Below, one piece after another: positions 62,940 to 64,000 of a stretch of 64,000 nucleotides of DNA. Both the position numbers and the translations under genes were made by a program. This DNA is from Homalodisca vitripennis (taxonomy: Eukaryota > Arthropoda > Insecta > Hemiptera > Cicadellidae), in NCBI RefSeq assembly GCF_021130785.1, contig NC_060210.1:187620501-187684500 (forward strand). The letters run 5' to 3'. The notes below the pieces were generated by a model. It was not told the origin of the DNA, did no database searches, and was given only the letters and a program-made list of their open reading frames with translations. Positions within the stretch are counted from its first letter, which is position 1. Each line of letters opens with the position of its first letter.

Positions 62940-64000
62940 CTTTCTCAAGTGAAGGGGCGCTATTTTTATACCGCAGAATATTCGATCTCTGACAGCAGCG
63001 TTTACTTGACATAACAGCGTGTCTTTGTTGTTATCGTTACCACCCTCCCTCCATATAGTTAAATAAAATTCCTCAAACACTATTATCTATTTGCTTTGTT
63101 TGGAGTCTCTTACGTTGTGGTGAAATAATAAAAAAAATGTCGTGAAATAGTTTAAGAGTTTGAAAAGTTTAGCAAAAGAAAAAGCAATTTCTCTCTCTCA
63201 CTCTGTGCCATCGTTATATATTATTAGTATTCACAATACAAAATGTTAAGATCTAGTTATATAAATAACTAGACATTAACAGTTCAACCAGACACACATT
63301 GCCTATTTGTTTGTGTAAATAATATTTGTATGAACGATGTATAATAATATAAACTTTATATTATTATATTTCTATCTACATGCCTTATTTTTTAAAACAC
63401 TGCTAAAACTCTAGGTGAAGTAAATTTTATTTAGTACTATGTGATTAGTTATGGGGAGATTTGTCACACAATAGTAGCCCGAATAAAAATGATCATAGTC
63501 TTTATCAATAACCTGTATCGTTTTTGTTATTTGTTGAAATAAACTTCCTCGTATAGTGTAAAATGTCTACACTAGACTTCTATTATATTAGTTCTATTAG
63601 CGGAACATTGAAGCCAGCACTTAATAGAGATTCACAGAAATATCCAGTATTTGAGATAAAGTAACTATATTGAATATTGAAAAGTTGTGAGGCGAGTTTT
63701 CTACAATGTTGAAAAACTAATTTGTCTGTGGATTCTAAGGACACGTTTACCCTAATGTCATAGTTATCTATTCCCACCGTAATATATGGGCAACATATGT
63801 CATTCTAAAACTAACTTGAGTCATTTTGGCCGTGCGAAATTTCCTTATTTATTTATACTCCAAAAATTTTTGCTCCCAAAAAAAACATTTTTACAGCTAA
63901 AGAAATATCTTAAAGACTTCCAATCTCGTTTATGTCCCAGTAAATCTTCATCACTGGTAATCGCGATCAGAAGAGACACCTTTAACTAGGCTACGGCAAT
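62940..64000. repeat. Diverged collinear repeat, copy 2 (runs off the window)
   Basis: Same ordered blocks as 54535-55900: GGGGCGCTATTTTTATA ... GCAGAATA; AAACACTATTATCTATTTGC; then CCAGTAAATCTTCATCACTGG, AGAGACACCTTTAACTAGG and CTACGGCAAT at the window edge. Open frames at 63583-63777 (minus) and 63786-63989 (plus) lie within it and are not accepted as genes. Confidence 0.65.

Overview
This is an AT-rich, intron-rich, transposon-littered stretch of an animal nuclear genome, most likely an insect (a hemipteran would fit, but that is a guess). The grounds are: spliced exons of a rhodopsin-class neuropeptide receptor with arthropod-like TM6/TM7 motifs, a long-TIR mariner-like DNA transposon, a Ty3/Gypsy element primed by initiator-Met tRNA, Jockey/CR1-type LINEs, a Penelope-like fragment, a 5S-rRNA-derived SINE and a piggyBac-like MITE. 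There is no operon structure and no tRNA, intact rRNA gene or CRISPR array that I can see.

Layout. 0.5-0.7 kb: 5S-derived SINE. 2.5-7.2 kb: the 3' end of one plus-strand GPCR gene of the NPY/RYamide/tachykinin type: a TM6 exon (2495-2563), a TM7 exon (4364-4492) and a terminal exon (6986-7208), with two unusual features. First, the TM7 exon is the last member of a head-to-tail array of nine units of 126 bp (3374-4492), preceded by two decayed units. The array stays open in one frame for most of its length, has a pyrimidine-rich acceptor only before the first unit, and a splice donor only after the last. Second, the acceptor and start of the terminal exon are duplicated about 92 bp upstream and give a second, short C-terminus.

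9.1-11.4 kb: a mariner-like element with TIRs of about 290 bp and a broken transposase. 14.4 kb: an extreme (C15A)n array. 17.1-26.1 kb: Ty3/Gypsy DNA arranged as [pol 3' part]-LTR-PBS-gag-pol-LTR, so two internal regions share one LTR. 26-51 kb: mostly gene desert with microsatellites, a 189-bp satellite, a Penelope-like fragment, a piggyBac-like MITE, two collinear diverged duplications, dispersed repeats, and an unrecognised coding relic at 49.66-50.10 kb. 51.5-54.5 kb: a 5'-truncated LINE with endonuclease and reverse transcriptase. 54.5-64 kb: another collinear diverged repeat, a second LINE fragment and a few small unassigned open frames.

A cross-cutting point: the two Gypsy copies, and the two arms of the mariner-like TIR, differ mainly by one-base insertions and deletions, many in homopolymers, rather than by substitutions. 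That looks like long-read consensus error. Frameshifts throughout the window, including the single extra T that breaks the last TM7 unit, may therefore be artefacts.
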